Shown here: in pieces, positions 1 through 9,098 of the stretch
How positions within the stretch are numbered: position 1 is the first letter of the stretch
Layout of the letters: each line of letters starts with the position of its first letter
Assembly: GCA_951804985.1 (NCBI GenBank)
Contig: OX638135.1
Coordinates: 43,166,324-43,230,323, forward strand
DNA length: 64,000 nt
Origin: Dryomyza anilis
Taxonomy: Eukaryota; Arthropoda; Insecta; Diptera; Dryomyzidae
Direction of reading: 5' to 3'
The notes under the pieces: generated by a model
What the model saw: only the letters and a program-made list of their open reading frames with translations
Database searches by the model: none
What the model was told of the DNA's origin: nothing
Made by a program: the position numbers and the translations under genes

Positions 1-903
1 GTTGATCTTTTTGATCTTGTTGATCTTTTTGATCTTGTTGATCTATTTGATCTTGTTGATCTATTTGATCTTTTTGATCTTTTTGATTTTTTTTTTTATC
101 TTTTTGATCTTTTTGATCTTTTTGATCTTTTTGATCTTTTTGATCTTTTTGATCTTTTTGATCTTTTTGATCTTTTTGATCTTTTTGATCTTTTTGATCT
201 TTTTGATCTTTTTGATCTTTTTGATCTTTTTGATCTTTTTGATCTTTTTGATCATTTTGATCTTGTGGATTTTGTTGATCTTGTTGATCTTAATGATCTT
301 GTTGATCTTGTTGATCTTGTTGATCTTGTTGATCTTGTTGATCTTGTTGATCTTGTTGATCTTGTTTATCTTGTTGATCTTGCAAATCTTGTTGATCTTG
401 TTGATCTTGTTGATCTTGTTGATCTTGTTGATCTTGTTTATCTTGTTGATCTTGCAGATCTTGTTGATCTTTTTGATCTTAATGATCTTGTTGATCTTGT
501 TGATCTTGTTGATCTTGTTGATCTTGTTGATCTTGTTGATCTTGTTGATCTTGTTGATCTTGTTGATCTTGTTGATCTTGTTGATCTTGTTGATCTTGTT
601 GATCTTGTTGATCTTGTTTATCTTGTTGATCTTGCAGATCTTGTTGATCTTGTTGATTTTAATGATTTTGTTGATCTTGTTGATCTTGTTGATCTTGTTG
701 ATCTTGTTGATCTTGCAGATCTTGTTGATCTTTTTGATCTTTTTGATCTTTTTGATCTGTTTGATCTTTTTGATCTTTTTGATCTTTTTGATCTTTTTGA
801 TCTTTTTGATATTTTTATATTTTTGACCTCTTTGATCTCTTTGATCTTTTTTGATATTTTCGATCTTTTTCAATCTTTTTTTGATCTTTTTGATCTTTTT
901 TGA
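1..903 (+). repeat. 9-bp GATC satellite, left edge of window
   Basis: The first ~250 bp are nearly pure TTTTTGATC. From about 250 to 720 the unit is mostly TTGTTGATC, punctuated by marked variants (TTGTTTATC, TTGCAGATC, TTAATGATC). After 720 it returns to TTTTTGATC and then decays through TTTTTGATA, TTTATATTT and CGATC forms into the island that follows. The same order of variants, starting with a TTGTGGATT unit at about 270, recurs before the islands at 8.8 and 11.5 kb, so this is the end of a higher-order repeat. Five of six frames are open purely because of the unit sequence, so I call no gene. Confidence 0.95.
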
Positions 904-1173
904 TAAAAAAAATCCATAATGAGCGATATTTATATTTTCATCATTGATGAGAATAAATATATCGCTCAATGATCGATATTAATTCTCATCTTAAAAGTAC
1001 TCATCATTGATGATGGAAATCATCGAAAGATGAGAAAAAACGGACCGTAGTGAATTCTCATAATTTCAAGAAACTAAATGAAAAGATGAAAAAATTATTA
1101 GAAAAATTATGAGAAAAATGATGAGAAAAATGATAAGAGAAATGATGAGAAAATATTGTACATATCCGATTGC
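904..1173. repeat. Non-satellite island, short type, copy 1
   Basis: This is about 270 bp of AT-rich sequence that is not built from the GATC unit. It contains CATCATTGATGATG-like imperfect palindromes, the motif GGACCGTAGTGAATTC, and a run of ATGATGAGAAAA-type short repeats before it ends in CCGATTGC and re-enters the satellite. Copies 2 (8,829) and 3 (11,565) are near identical, with three substitutions between copies 1 and 2. Its first ~230 bp also align with the longer islands at 3,556 and 5,530. It could be a remnant of a mobile element or of the locus the satellite expanded into; no coding capacity or element termini are recognised. Confidence 0.85.
921..967. other. Imperfect inverted repeat in island copy 1
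   Basis: GAGCGATATTTAT on the left pairs with ATAAATATATCGCTC on the right, with a two-base slip in the arm. A smaller nested inverted repeat (ATCATTGA facing CTCAATGAT) lies at its right side. Copy 2 keeps the arms apart from the outermost base; copy 3 has lost the right arm. It could form a hairpin or cruciform, or be an element end. Function unknown. Confidence 0.6.
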
Positions 1174-3344
1174 TTTTGATCTTTTTGATCTTTTTGATCT
1201 TGTTGATCTTGTTGATCTTGTTGATCTTGTTGATCTTGTGGATCTTGTTGGTCTTGTTGATCTTGTTGATCTTGTTGATCTTGTTGATCTTGTTGATCTT
1301 TTTGATCTCGTTGATCTTTTTGATCTTTTTGATCTTTTTGATCTTGTTGATTTTGTTGATCTATTTGATCTTGTTGATCTATTTGATCTATTTGATCTTG
1401 TTGATCTATTTGATCTATTTGATCTTTTTGATCTTTTTAATCTTTTTGATCTATTTGATCTATTTGATCTTGTTGATCTATTTGATCTATTTGATCTTTT
1501 TGATCTTTTTGATCTTTTTTATCTTTTTTATCTTTTTGATCTTTTTGATCTTTTTGATCTTTTTGATCTTTTTGATCTTTTTGATCTTTTTGATCTTTTT
1601 GATCTTTTTGATCTTTTTGATCTTTTTGATCTTTTTGATCTTTTTGATCTTTTTGATCATTTTGATCTTGTGGATTTTGTTGATCTTGTTGATCTTAATG
1701 ATCTTGTTGATCTTGTTGATCGTGTTGATCTTGTTGATCTTGTTGATCTTGTTGATCTTGTTGATCTTGTTGATCTTGTTGATCTTGTTGATCTTTTTGA
1801 TCTCGTTGATCTTTTTGATCTTTTTGATCTTGTTGATTTTGTTGATCTATTTGATCTTGTTGATCTATTTGATCTATTTGATCTTGTTGATCTATTTGAT
1901 CTATTTGATCTTTTTGATCTTTTTAATCTTTTTGATCTATTTGATCTATTTGATCTTGTTGATCTATTTGATCTATTTGATCTTTTTGATCTTTTTGATA
2001 TTTTTGATCTTTTTGATCTTTTTGATCTTTTTGATCATTTTGATCTTTTTGATCTTTTTGATCTTTTTGATCTTTTTGATCTTTTTGATCTTTTTGATCT
2101 TTTTGATCTTTTTGATCTTTTTGATCTTTTTGATCTTTTTGATCTTTTTGATCTTTTTGATCTTTCTGATCTTTTTGATCATTTTGATCTTTTTGATCTT
2201 TTTGATCTTTTTGATCTTTTTGATCTTTTTGATCTTTTTGATCTTTTTGATCTTTTTGATCTTTTTGATCATTTTGATCTTTTTGATCTTTTTGATCTTT
2301 TTGATCTTTTTGATCTTTTTGATCTTTTTGATCTTTTTGATCTTTTTGCTCTTTTTGCTCTTGTTGATCTTGTTGATCTATTTGATCTTGTTGATCTATT
2401 TGATCTTGTTGATCTATTTGATCTTGTTGATCTATTTGATCTATTTGATCTTTTTGATCTTTTTGATCTTTTTGATCTTTTTGATCTTTTTGATCTTTTT
2501 GATCTTTTTGATCTTTTTGATCTTTTTGATCTTTTTGATCTTTTTGATCTTTTTGATCTTTTTGATCTTTTTGATCTTTTTGATCTTTTTGATCTTTTTG
2601 ATCTTTTTGATCTTTTTGATCTTTTTGATCTTTTTGATCTTTTTGATCTTTTTGATCTTTTTGATCTTTTTGATCTTTTTGATCTTTTTGATCTTTTTGA
2701 TCTTTTTGATCTTTTTGATCTTTTTGATCTTTTTGATCTTTTTGATCTTTTTGATCTTTTTGATCTTTTTGATCTTTTTGATCTTTTTGATCTTTTTGAT
2801 CTTTTTGATCTTTTTGATCTTTTTGATCTTTTTGATCTTTTTGATCTTTTTGATCTTTTTGATCTTTTTGATCTTTTTGATCTTTTTGATCTTTTTGATC
2901 TTTTTGATCTTTTTGATATTTTTGATCTTTTTGATCTTTTTGATCTTTTTGATCTTTTTGATCTTTTTGATCTTTTTGATCTTTTTGATCTTTTTGATCT
3001 TTTTGATCTTTTTGATCTTTTTGATCTTTTTGATCTTTTTGATCTTTTTGATCTTCTTGATCTTTTTGATCTTTTTGATCTTTTTGATCTTTTGATCTTT
3101 TGATCTTTTTGATCTTGTTGATCTTTTTGATCTTTTTGGTCTTTTTGATCATTTTGATCTTTTTGATCTTTTTGATCTTTTTGATCTTTTTGATCTATTT
3201 GATCTTTTTGATCTTTTTGATCTTTTTGATCTTTTTGATCTTTTGATCTTTTGATCTTGTTGATCTTGTTGATCTTGTTGATCTATTTGATCTTGTTGAT
3301 CTTTTTGATCTTGTTGTTCTATTTGATCTTTTTGATCTTTTCGA
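1174..3344 (+). repeat. 9-bp satellite following island copy 1
   Basis: The tract opens with TTGTTGATC units, including one TTGTGGATC and one TTGTTGGTC. It then passes into mixed TTGTTGATC/TATTTGATC units, long pure TTTTTGATC, a pair of TTTTTGCTC units (2,348 and 2,357), four TTGTTGATC-TATTTGATC alternations, and about 650 bp of pure T5 units. The same order follows the islands at 8.8 and 11.5 kb. Two 8-bp units (TTTTGATC) near 3,090 and two near 3,240 shift the frame. No gene is supported. Confidence 0.95.
1286..1990 (+). repeat. 495-bp internal duplication with ordered variant units
   Basis: A fixed series of variants appears twice, 495 bp (exactly 55 nine-mers) apart. It consists of a TCTCG unit (1,309 and 1,804), a TTGTTGATT unit, an ordered TTGTT/TATTT alternation, then a TTTTTAATC unit and a second alternation. 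The matching order of rare variants shows block duplication rather than independent mutation. Confidence 0.8.
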
Positions 3345-3555
3345 ACATTTCGATCTATTTGATCATTTCGATCTTTTCGGTATTTTTAATATTTTTGTTG
3401 TTTATTTTCATTTATCCACAATATTTTTGATCTTTTCGATCTTTTTGATATATTCGATCTTTTAGATCTTTTCGATCATGTTTATCTTATTGATATTTTC
3501 ATAAAGATTTCTTTATGACCATTTTGATTTTTTTGATTTTGTTGATCTTTTTGAT
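3345..3555. other. Degenerate AT-rich flank of long island, copy 1
   Basis: Units break down here into TCGAACATTTCGATC, TTTTTAATATTTTTG and a stretch reading TTTTCATTTATCCACAA, none of which is regular satellite. A perfect inverted repeat lies at 3,499-3,518. The whole segment is repeated at about 5,320-5,529 as part of the 1,974-bp duplication. I see no gene. Confidence 0.75.
3499..3518. other. Perfect 9-bp hairpin
   Basis: Arms TCATAAAGA and TCTTTATGA flank a TT spacer. It is repeated exactly at 5,473-5,492. There is no T-run pattern or gene context that would make it a meaningful terminator; it is recorded as a potential hairpin within the degenerate flank. Confidence 0.7.
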
Positions 3556-3852
3556 TCCATAATTTTTATTTTAATCATTGATGAGAATAAATATATCGCT
3601 CAATGATCGAAAGTAATGCTCATCTCAAAAATATTCATCATTGATGATGAAAGTTATCGAAAGATGATAAAAAACAGATCGTCGTGAATTCTCATAATTT
3701 CATGATGAAACTAAATGATGAGAAAAGATGAAAAAATTATGAGACAAATTATGAGAAAAAAATATGAGAAAAATGATGAGGAAATATGATGACAAAAGAC
3801 CGATTGGACACATCCGATTGCTGATGGATGATATGATAAACAAAGCTTTCGA

Positions 3853-3869
3853 CATGTCCACTGGACATG
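3853..3869. other. 7-bp hairpin in long island
   Basis: CATGTCC and GGACATG are separated by ACT. The ATG of the 79-codon frame lies inside the right arm. It is conserved in the duplicate at 5,827-5,843. Function unknown. Confidence 0.5.
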
Positions 3870-4106
3870 CCCACTCGAAGTAGGCGGAAATCGCCTTTTT
3901 TGCACCAACTTTTTTTTATTGCAGAACTCGATAGAGGAGATCGAGAAATGGAAGTAGCCATCCAGAGGGTTATGCCACGACTACTCGAAGTGGGCGGAAA
4001 TCACCTTTTGTACCATTTTTTTTTTATTGCAGAAATCGATAGACGAGGTCGAGAAATGGAAGTAGCCACCCCGGATAACAAAGTGGGTGTAAATCGCATT
4101 TGGTAA
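3867..4106 (+). CDS. Doubtful 79-codon frame in long island
   Basis: Unlike the satellite frames, this one has mixed composition. It begins MPTRSRRKSP and contains two related halves, FFIAELDRGDREMEVA and FFIAEIDRRGREMEVA, which reflect the underlying ~100-bp DNA repeat. I recognise no domain. Each half contains a TTTTTTTTATTGCAG stretch that resembles a eukaryotic 3' splice acceptor (AG at 3,923-3,924 and 4,031-4,032), so the real reading could be exonic rather than this continuous frame. The duplicate at 5,841 keeps the frame with two residue changes, but it is too recent to show selection. A decayed gene fragment or a chance frame is equally possible. Confidence 0.15.
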   Translation: MPTRSRRKSPFLHQLFFIAELDRGDREMEVAIQRVMPRLLEVGGNHLLYHFFFIAEIDRRGREMEVATPDNKVGVNRIW

Positions 4107-4130
4107 CATTTTTATTTTTGGAGAAATCGA
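3872..4130 (+). repeat. Three decaying copies of a ~100-bp direct repeat
   Basis: Copy a is at 3,872-3,962, copy b at 3,982-4,071, and a truncated, diverged copy c at about 4,081-4,130. Shared landmarks are CGAAGTGGGCGGAAATC, a T-run ending ATTGCAG, GAAATCGATAGA and GAGAAATGGAAGTAGCCA. Copy c keeps GTGGGTGTAAATCGC and GAGAAATCGA and runs directly into the transition motif that leads to the satellite. Confidence 0.75.
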
Positions 4131-4220
4131 TATTTTTGAAATTGATATTTTTTGATATTTTGATCTTTTTTATAATTTCAATCTTTCAATCTTTCGATCT
4201 TTTCGTTCTTTTTGATCTTT
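4121..4220 (+). repeat. Transition motif, copy 1
   Basis: Begins GAGAAATCGATA and continues with ATTTTTGAAATTGATATT, a TTTTTTGATATTTTGATC step, a TATAATTTCAATC step and TTCGTTCTTTTT. It is the first of seven copies and the only kind (with its duplicate) attached to the long island, so it may be where GATC-unit sequence begins to emerge from non-repetitive sequence. Confidence 0.8.
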
Positions 4221-4547
4221 TGATCATTTCGATCTTTTTGATCTTTTTAATCTTTTTGATATTTTTGATCTTTTTGATCTTTTTAAACTTTTTGATCTAT
4301 TTGGTCTTTTTTATCTTTTTTATCTTTTTGATCTTTTTGGTTTTTTTGATCTTTTTGATATTTTTGATCTTTTTGATCTTTTTGATCTCTTGATATTTTT
4401 CGATATTTTTCGATCTTTTCGATCTTTTTCGATCTTTTTCGATCTTTTTTAATCTTTTTCGATCTTTTTCGATATTTTTCGATCTTTTTCGATCTTTTTC
4501 GATCTTTTTCAATCTATTTGATCTTTTTCAATCTATTTGATCCTTTC
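4221..4547 (+). repeat. Mixed 9-mers passing into CGATC decamers
   Basis: Nine-mers with TTTAAAC, TTTGGTC and TTTTTATC variants give way from about 4,395 to TTTTTCGATC, TTTTTCGATA and TTTTTCAATC decamers, ending in two CAATCTATTTGATC steps before the next transition motif. The same order occurs at 6,171-6,478. Confidence 0.85.
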
Positions 4548-4630
4548 GAGAAATCGATATTTTTGAAATTGATATTTTTTGATATTTTGATCTTTTCTAT
4601 AATTTCAATCTTTCGATCTTTCGTTCTTTT
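4548..4630 (+). repeat. Transition motif, copy 2
   Basis: Same GAGAAATCGATA start and TTGAAATTGATATT core as copy 1, but preceded by decamers rather than by the island. One base differs in the CTTTTCTATAATTTC step. Confidence 0.8.
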
Positions 4631-5229
4631 TGATCTTTTTGATCATTTCGATCTCTTTGATCTTTTTGATCTTTTTGATCTTTTTGGTATTTTTGATCTT
4701 TTTGATCCTTTTGATCTTTTTAAACTTTTTGATCTTTTTGGTTTTTTCGATCTTTTTCGATCTTTTTCGATCTTTTTCAATCTTTTTCGATATTTCTGAT
4801 CTTTTCGATGATGTTGATCTTGTTGATCTTTTTGATCATTTTGATCATTTTGATCTTTTTGATCTTTTTGATCTTTTTGATCTTTTTGATCTTTTTGATC
4901 TTTTTGATCTTTTTGATCTTTTGATCTTTTTGATCTTTTTGATCTTTTTGATCTTTTTGATCTTTTTGATCTTTTTGATCTTTTTGATCTTTTTGATCTT
5001 TTTGATCTTTTTGATCTTTTTGATCCTTTTGATCTTTTTGATCTTTCTGATCTTTTTGATCTTTTTGATCTTTTTGATCTTTTTGATCTTGTTGATCTTT
5101 TTGATCTTTTTGGTCTTTTTGATCTTTTTGATCTTTTTGATCTTTTTGATCTTTTTGATCTTTTTGATCTTTTTGATATTTTTGATCCTTTTGATCTTTT
5201 TGATCTTTTTGATCTTTTTGATCTTTTGA
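4631..5229 (+). repeat. Decayed decamers, then T5-GATC satellite
   Basis: A short stretch of 9-mers with TTTGGTATT and TTTAAAC variants leads into CGATC decamers (about 4,748-4,800), then about 420 bp of mostly pure TTTTTGATC. This satellite separates the two members of the 1,974-bp duplication. Confidence 0.85.
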
Positions 5230-5529
5230 TCTTTTGATCTTGTTGATCTTGTTGATCTATTTGATCTTGTTGATCTTTTTGATCTTGTTGTTCTATTTGA
5301 TCTTTTTGATCTTTTCGAACATTTCGATCTATTTGATCATTTCGATCTTTTCGGTATTTTTAATATTTTTGTTGTTTATTTTCATTTATCCACAATATTT
5401 TTTATCTTTTCGATCTTTTTGATATATTCGATCTTTTAGATCTTTTCGATCATTTTTATCTTATTGATATTTTCATAAAGATTTCTTTATGACCATTTTG
5501 ATCTTTTTGATTTTGTTGATCTTTTTGAT
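5230..5529. other. Degenerate AT-rich flank of long island, copy 2
   Basis: Repeats 3,249-3,555 almost base for base, with one TTGTTGATC unit fewer, an ATTTTTTAT in place of ATTTTTGAT and a CATTTTT in place of CATGTTT. The 9-bp hairpin recurs at 5,473-5,492. No gene is seen. Confidence 0.75.
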
Positions 5530-6094
5530 TCCATAATTTTTATTTTAATCATTGATGAGAATAAATATATCGCTCAATGATCGAAAGTAATGCTCATCTC
5601 AAAAATATTCATCATTGATGATGAAAGTTATCGAAAGATGATAAAAAACAGATCGTCGTGAATTCTCATAATTTCATGATGAAACTAAATGATGAGAAAA
5701 GATGAAAAAATTATGAGACAAATTATGAGAAAAAAATATGAGAAAAATGATGAGGAAATATGATGACAAAAGACCGATTGGACACATCCGATTGCTAATG
5801 GATGATATGATAAACAAAGCTTTCGACATGTCCACTGGACATGCCCACTCGAAGTAGGCGGAAATCGCCTTTTTTGCACCAACTTTTTTTTATTGCAGAA
5901 CTCGATAGAGGAGATCGAGAAATGGAAGTAGCCATCCAGAGGGTTATGCCACGACTACTCGAAGTGGGCGGAAATCACCTTTTGTACCAACTTTTTTTTA
6001 TTGCAGAAATCGATAGACGAGGTCGAGAAATGGAAGTAGCCACCCCGGATAACAAAGTGGGTGTAAATCGCATTTGGTAACATTTTTATTTTTG
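5530..6094. repeat. Non-satellite island, long type, copy 2
   Basis: Near-identical to 3,556-4,120. The differences I find by eye are GCTGATGG to GCTAATGG (about 5,794) and CCATTT to CCAACT (about 5,988). The very low divergence points to recent duplication or ongoing homogenisation. Confidence 0.85.
5841..6080 (+). CDS. Doubtful 79-codon frame, duplicate
   Basis: Duplicate of the frame at 3,867, differing only where HF becomes QL in the second half. No domain is recognised. The same caveats apply: an internal ~100-bp DNA repeat, acceptor-like T-runs ending in TTGCAG, and possibly a gene fragment. Confidence 0.15.
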   Translation: MPTRSRRKSPFLHQLFFIAELDRGDREMEVAIQRVMPRLLEVGGNHLLYQLFFIAEIDRRGREMEVATPDNKVGVNRIW

Positions 6095-6170
6095 GAGAAA
6101 TCGATATTTTTGAAATTGATATTTTTTGATATTTTGATCTTTTTTATAATTTCAATCTTTCGATCTTTTC
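6095..6170 (+). repeat. Transition motif, copy 3
   Basis: Island-attached copy corresponding to copy 1. It lacks the CGTTCTTTTT segment, so CGATCTTTTC joins straight to GATCATTTCG. Confidence 0.8.
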
Positions 6171-6478
6171 GATCATTTCGATCTTTTTGATCTTTTTAAT
6201 CTTTTTGATATTTTTGATCTTTTTAAACTTTTTGATCTATTTGGTCTTTTTTATCTTTTTGATCTTTTTGGTTTTTTTGATCTTTTTGATATTTTTGATC
6301 TTTTTGATCTTTTTGATCTCTTGATATTTTTCGATATTTTTCGATATTTTTCGATCTTTTCGATCTTTTTCGATCTTTTTCAATCTTTTTCGATCTTTTT
6401 CGATATTTTTCGATCTTTTTCGATCTTTTTCGATCTTTTTCAATCTATTTGATCTTTTTCAATCTATTTGATCTTTTC
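6171..6478 (+). repeat. Mixed 9-mers passing into CGATC decamers, second copy
   Basis: Parallel of 4,221-4,547 with small deletions and one extra TTTTTCGATA unit. Ends in the same CAATCTATTTGATC steps. Confidence 0.85.
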
Positions 6479-6562
6479 GAGAAATCGATATTTTTGAAAT
6501 TGATATTTTTTGATATTTTGATCTTTTTTATAATTTCAATCTTTCGATCTTTTCGTTCTTTT
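6479..6562 (+). repeat. Transition motif, copy 4
   Basis: Starts GAGAAATCGATA after decamers, as in copy 2; keeps the TTCGTTCTTTTT end. Confidence 0.8.
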
Positions 6563-6836
6563 TGATCTTTTTGATCATTTCGATCTCTTTGATCTTTTTG
6601 ATCTTTTTAATCTTTTTGGTATTTTTGATCTTTTTAATCCTTTTGATCTTTTTAAACTTTTTGATCTTTTTGGTTTTTTCGATCTTTTTCGATCTTTTTC
6701 GATCTTTTTCAATCTTTTTCGATCTTTTTCGATCTTTTTCGATATTTTTCGATCTTTTTCGATCTTTTTCGATCTTTTTCGATCCTTTTTAATCTTTTTG
6801 ATCTTTTTCTTCTTGATCTTTTTGATCTTTTCGATC
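6563..6836 (+). repeat. 9-mers and CGATC decamers
   Basis: Nine-mers with TTTTTAATC, TTTGGTATT and TTTAAAC variants are followed from about 6,680 by TTTTTCGATC decamers. A TTCTTCTTGATC step and a CGATCGTG step mark the change to the TTG-type tract at 6,837. Confidence 0.85.
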
Positions 6837-8828
6837 GTGTTGATCTTGTTGATCTTGTTGATCTTGTTGATCTTGTTGATCTTGTTGATCTTGTTGATCT
6901 TGTTGATCTTGTTGATCTTGTTGATCTTGTTGATCTTGTTGATCTTGTTGATCTTGTTGATCTTGTTGATCTTGTTGATCTTGTTGATCTTGTTGATCTT
7001 GTTGATCTTGTTGATCTTGTTGATCTTGTTGATCTTCTTGATCTTGTTGATCTTGTTGATCTTGTTGATCTTGTTGATCTTGTTGATCTTGTTGATTTTG
7101 TTGATCTTGTTGATCTTGTTGATCTTGGTGATCTTGTTAATCCTGTTAATCTTGTTGATCTTGTTGATCTTGTTGATCTTGTTGATCTTGTTGTTCTTGT
7201 TGATCTTGTTGATCTTGTTGATCTTGTAGATCTTGTTGATCTTGTTGATCTTGTTTATCTTGTTGATCTTGCAGATCTTGTTTATCTTTTTGATCTTGTT
7301 GATCTTGTTGATCTTTTTGATCTTGTTGATCTATTTGATCTTGTTGATCTTTTTGATCTTTTTGATTTTTTTGATCTTTTTGATCTTTTTGATCTTTTTG
7401 ATCTTTTTGATCTTTTTGATCTTTTTGATCTTTTTGATCTTTTTGATCTTTTTGATCTTTTTGATCTTTTTGATCTTTTTGATCTTTTTGATCTTTTTGA
7501 TCTTTTTGATCTTTTTGATCTTTTTGATCTTTTTGATCTTTTTGATCTTGTTGATCTTTTTGATCTTGTTGATCTTGTTGATCTTGTTGATCTTTTTGAT
7601 CTTTTTGATCTTTTTGATCTTTTTGATCTTTTTGATCTTTTTGATCTTGTTGATCTTGTTGATCTTGTTGATCTTGTTGATCTTGTTGATCTTGTTGATC
7701 TTGTTGATCTTGTTGATCTTGTTGATCTTGTTGATCTTGTTGATCTTGTTGATCTTGTTGATCTTGTTGATCTTGTTGATCTTGTTGATCTTGTTGATCT
7801 TGTTAATCTTGTTGATCTTGTTGATCTTGTTGATCTTGTTGATCTTGTTGATCTTGTTGATCTTGTTGATCTTGTTGATCTTGTTGTTCTTGTTGATCTT
7901 GTTGATCTTGTTGATCTTGTTGATCTTGTTGAACTTGTTGATCTTGTTGATCTTGTTGATCTTGTTGATCTTGTTAATCTTGTTGATCTTGTTGATCTTG
8001 TTGATCTTGTTGATCTTGTTGATCTTGTTGATCTTGTTGATCTTGTTGATCTTTTTGATCTTTTTGATCTTTTTGATCTTTTTGATCTTTTTGATCTTTT
8101 TGATCTTTTTGATCTTTTTGATCTTTTTGATCATTTTGATCTTTTTGATCTTTTTGATCTTTTTGATCTTTTTGATCTTTTTGATCTTTTTGATCTTTTT
8201 GATCTTTTTGATCTTTTTGATCTTTTTGATCTTTTTGATCTTTTTGATCTTTTTGATCTTGTGGATTTTGTTGATCTTGTTGATCTTAATGATCTTGTTG
8301 ATCTTGTTGATCTTGTTGATCTTGTTGATCTTGTTGATCTTGTTGATCTTGTTGATCTTGTTGATCTTGTTGATCTTGTTGATCTTGTTTATCTTGTTGA
8401 TCTTGCAGATCTTGTTGATCTTGTTGATCTTGTTGATCTTGTTGATCTTGTTTATCTTGTTTATCTTGTTGATCTTGCAGATCTTGTTGATCTTGTTGAT
8501 CTTTTTGATCTTAATGATCTTGTTGATCTTGTTGATCTTGTTGATCTTGTTGATTTTGTTGATCTTGTTTATCTTGTTGATCTTGCAGATCTTGTTGATC
8601 TTGTTGATCTTAATGATTTTGTTGATCTTGTTGATCTTGTTGATCTTGCAGATCTTGTTGATCTTTTTGATCTTTTTGATCTTTTTGATCTGTTTGATCT
8701 TTTTGATCTTTTTGATCTTTTTGATATTTTTATATTTTTGACCTTTTTTATCTTTTTGATCTTTTTGATCTTTTTCGATATTTTCGATCTTTTTTCAATC
8801 TTTTTTTGATCTTTTTGATCTTTTTTGA
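6837..8828 (+). repeat. TTGTTGATC and TTTTTGATC tracts
   Basis: Composed of TTGTTGATC (about 6,837-7,310), T5-GATC (about 7,311-7,560), mixed, TTGTTGATC (about 7,646-8,050), T5-GATC (to about 8,258), then the TTGTGGATT/TTAATGATC/TTGCAGATC-marked block that precedes a short island. The last part is a close copy of 1-903 and of about 11,000-11,564. Confidence 0.95.
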
Positions 8829-9098
8829 TAAAAAAAATCCATAATTAGCGATATTTATATTTTCATCATTGATGAGAATAAATATATCGCTCAATGATCG
8901 ATATTAATTCTCATCTTAAAAGTACTCATCATTGATGATGGAAATCATCGAAAGATGAGAAAAAACGGACCGTAGTGAATTCTCATCATTTCAAGAAACT
9001 AAATGAAAAGATGAAAAAATTATTAGAAAAATTATGAGAAAAATGATGAGAAAAATGATGAGAGAAATGATGAGAAAATATTGTACATATCCGATTGC
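8829..9098. repeat. Non-satellite island, short type, copy 2
   Basis: Matches 904-1,173 with three substitutions: GAGCG to TAGCG, CATAATTTC to CATCATTTC, and GATAAGAG to GATGAGAG. Copy 3 shares all three states, so copies 2 and 3 are closer to each other. The large inverted repeat is kept at 8,846-8,892 apart from its outermost pair. Confidence 0.85.

Larger units (their letters stand above)
3556..4120. repeat. Non-satellite island, long type, copy 1
   Basis: The first ~230 bp align with the short islands (shared CATAAT, ATCATTGATGAG, TATATCGCTCAATGATCGA, GTGAATTCTCAT and GAAACTAAATGA blocks). Where the short islands run from CCGATTGC straight into satellite, this copy continues with about 300 bp of visibly GC-richer sequence. 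That extra part holds a 7-bp hairpin, a ~100-bp direct repeat and a 79-codon frame. The long island may be the more complete ancestor of the short ones, or the short ones may have lost it. A near-identical copy lies 1,974 bp to the right. Confidence 0.85.

Noticed and set aside
948..960. AATAAA in the islands as a polyadenylation signal
   Set aside because: A six-base AT-rich word is expected by chance in this composition and no transcript or gene end is identifiable.
904..1173. Islands as complete transposable elements
   Set aside because: No terminal inverted or long terminal repeats, target-site duplications or transposase/reverse transcriptase could be seen. Kept only as unexplained repeated islands.
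1109..3103. Frames starting MRKMMRKM in the short islands (1,109; 9,034; 11,765) and running into FDL repeats, as possible fusion genes
   Set aside because: The start is a short ATGATGAGAAAA DNA repeat, the three copies are recent duplicates, and the rest is satellite. Shared frame entry is explained by copying, not by selection.
3495..3530. Hairpin at 3,499 as a transcription terminator
   Set aside because: No gene upstream, and the T-rich context is universal in the window, so a hairpin plus Ts carries no information.
3711..3961. Minus-strand frames of 65-70 codons over the long island (also at 5,685)
   Set aside because: Antisense to the GC-richer repeat, with a tail translated from AT-rich hairpin-containing sequence. 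No recognisable domain and no support beyond chance openness.
4180..4200. TATAAT in the transition motif as a promoter element
   Set aside because: Chance match in extreme AT-rich sequence with no partner element and no gene downstream.
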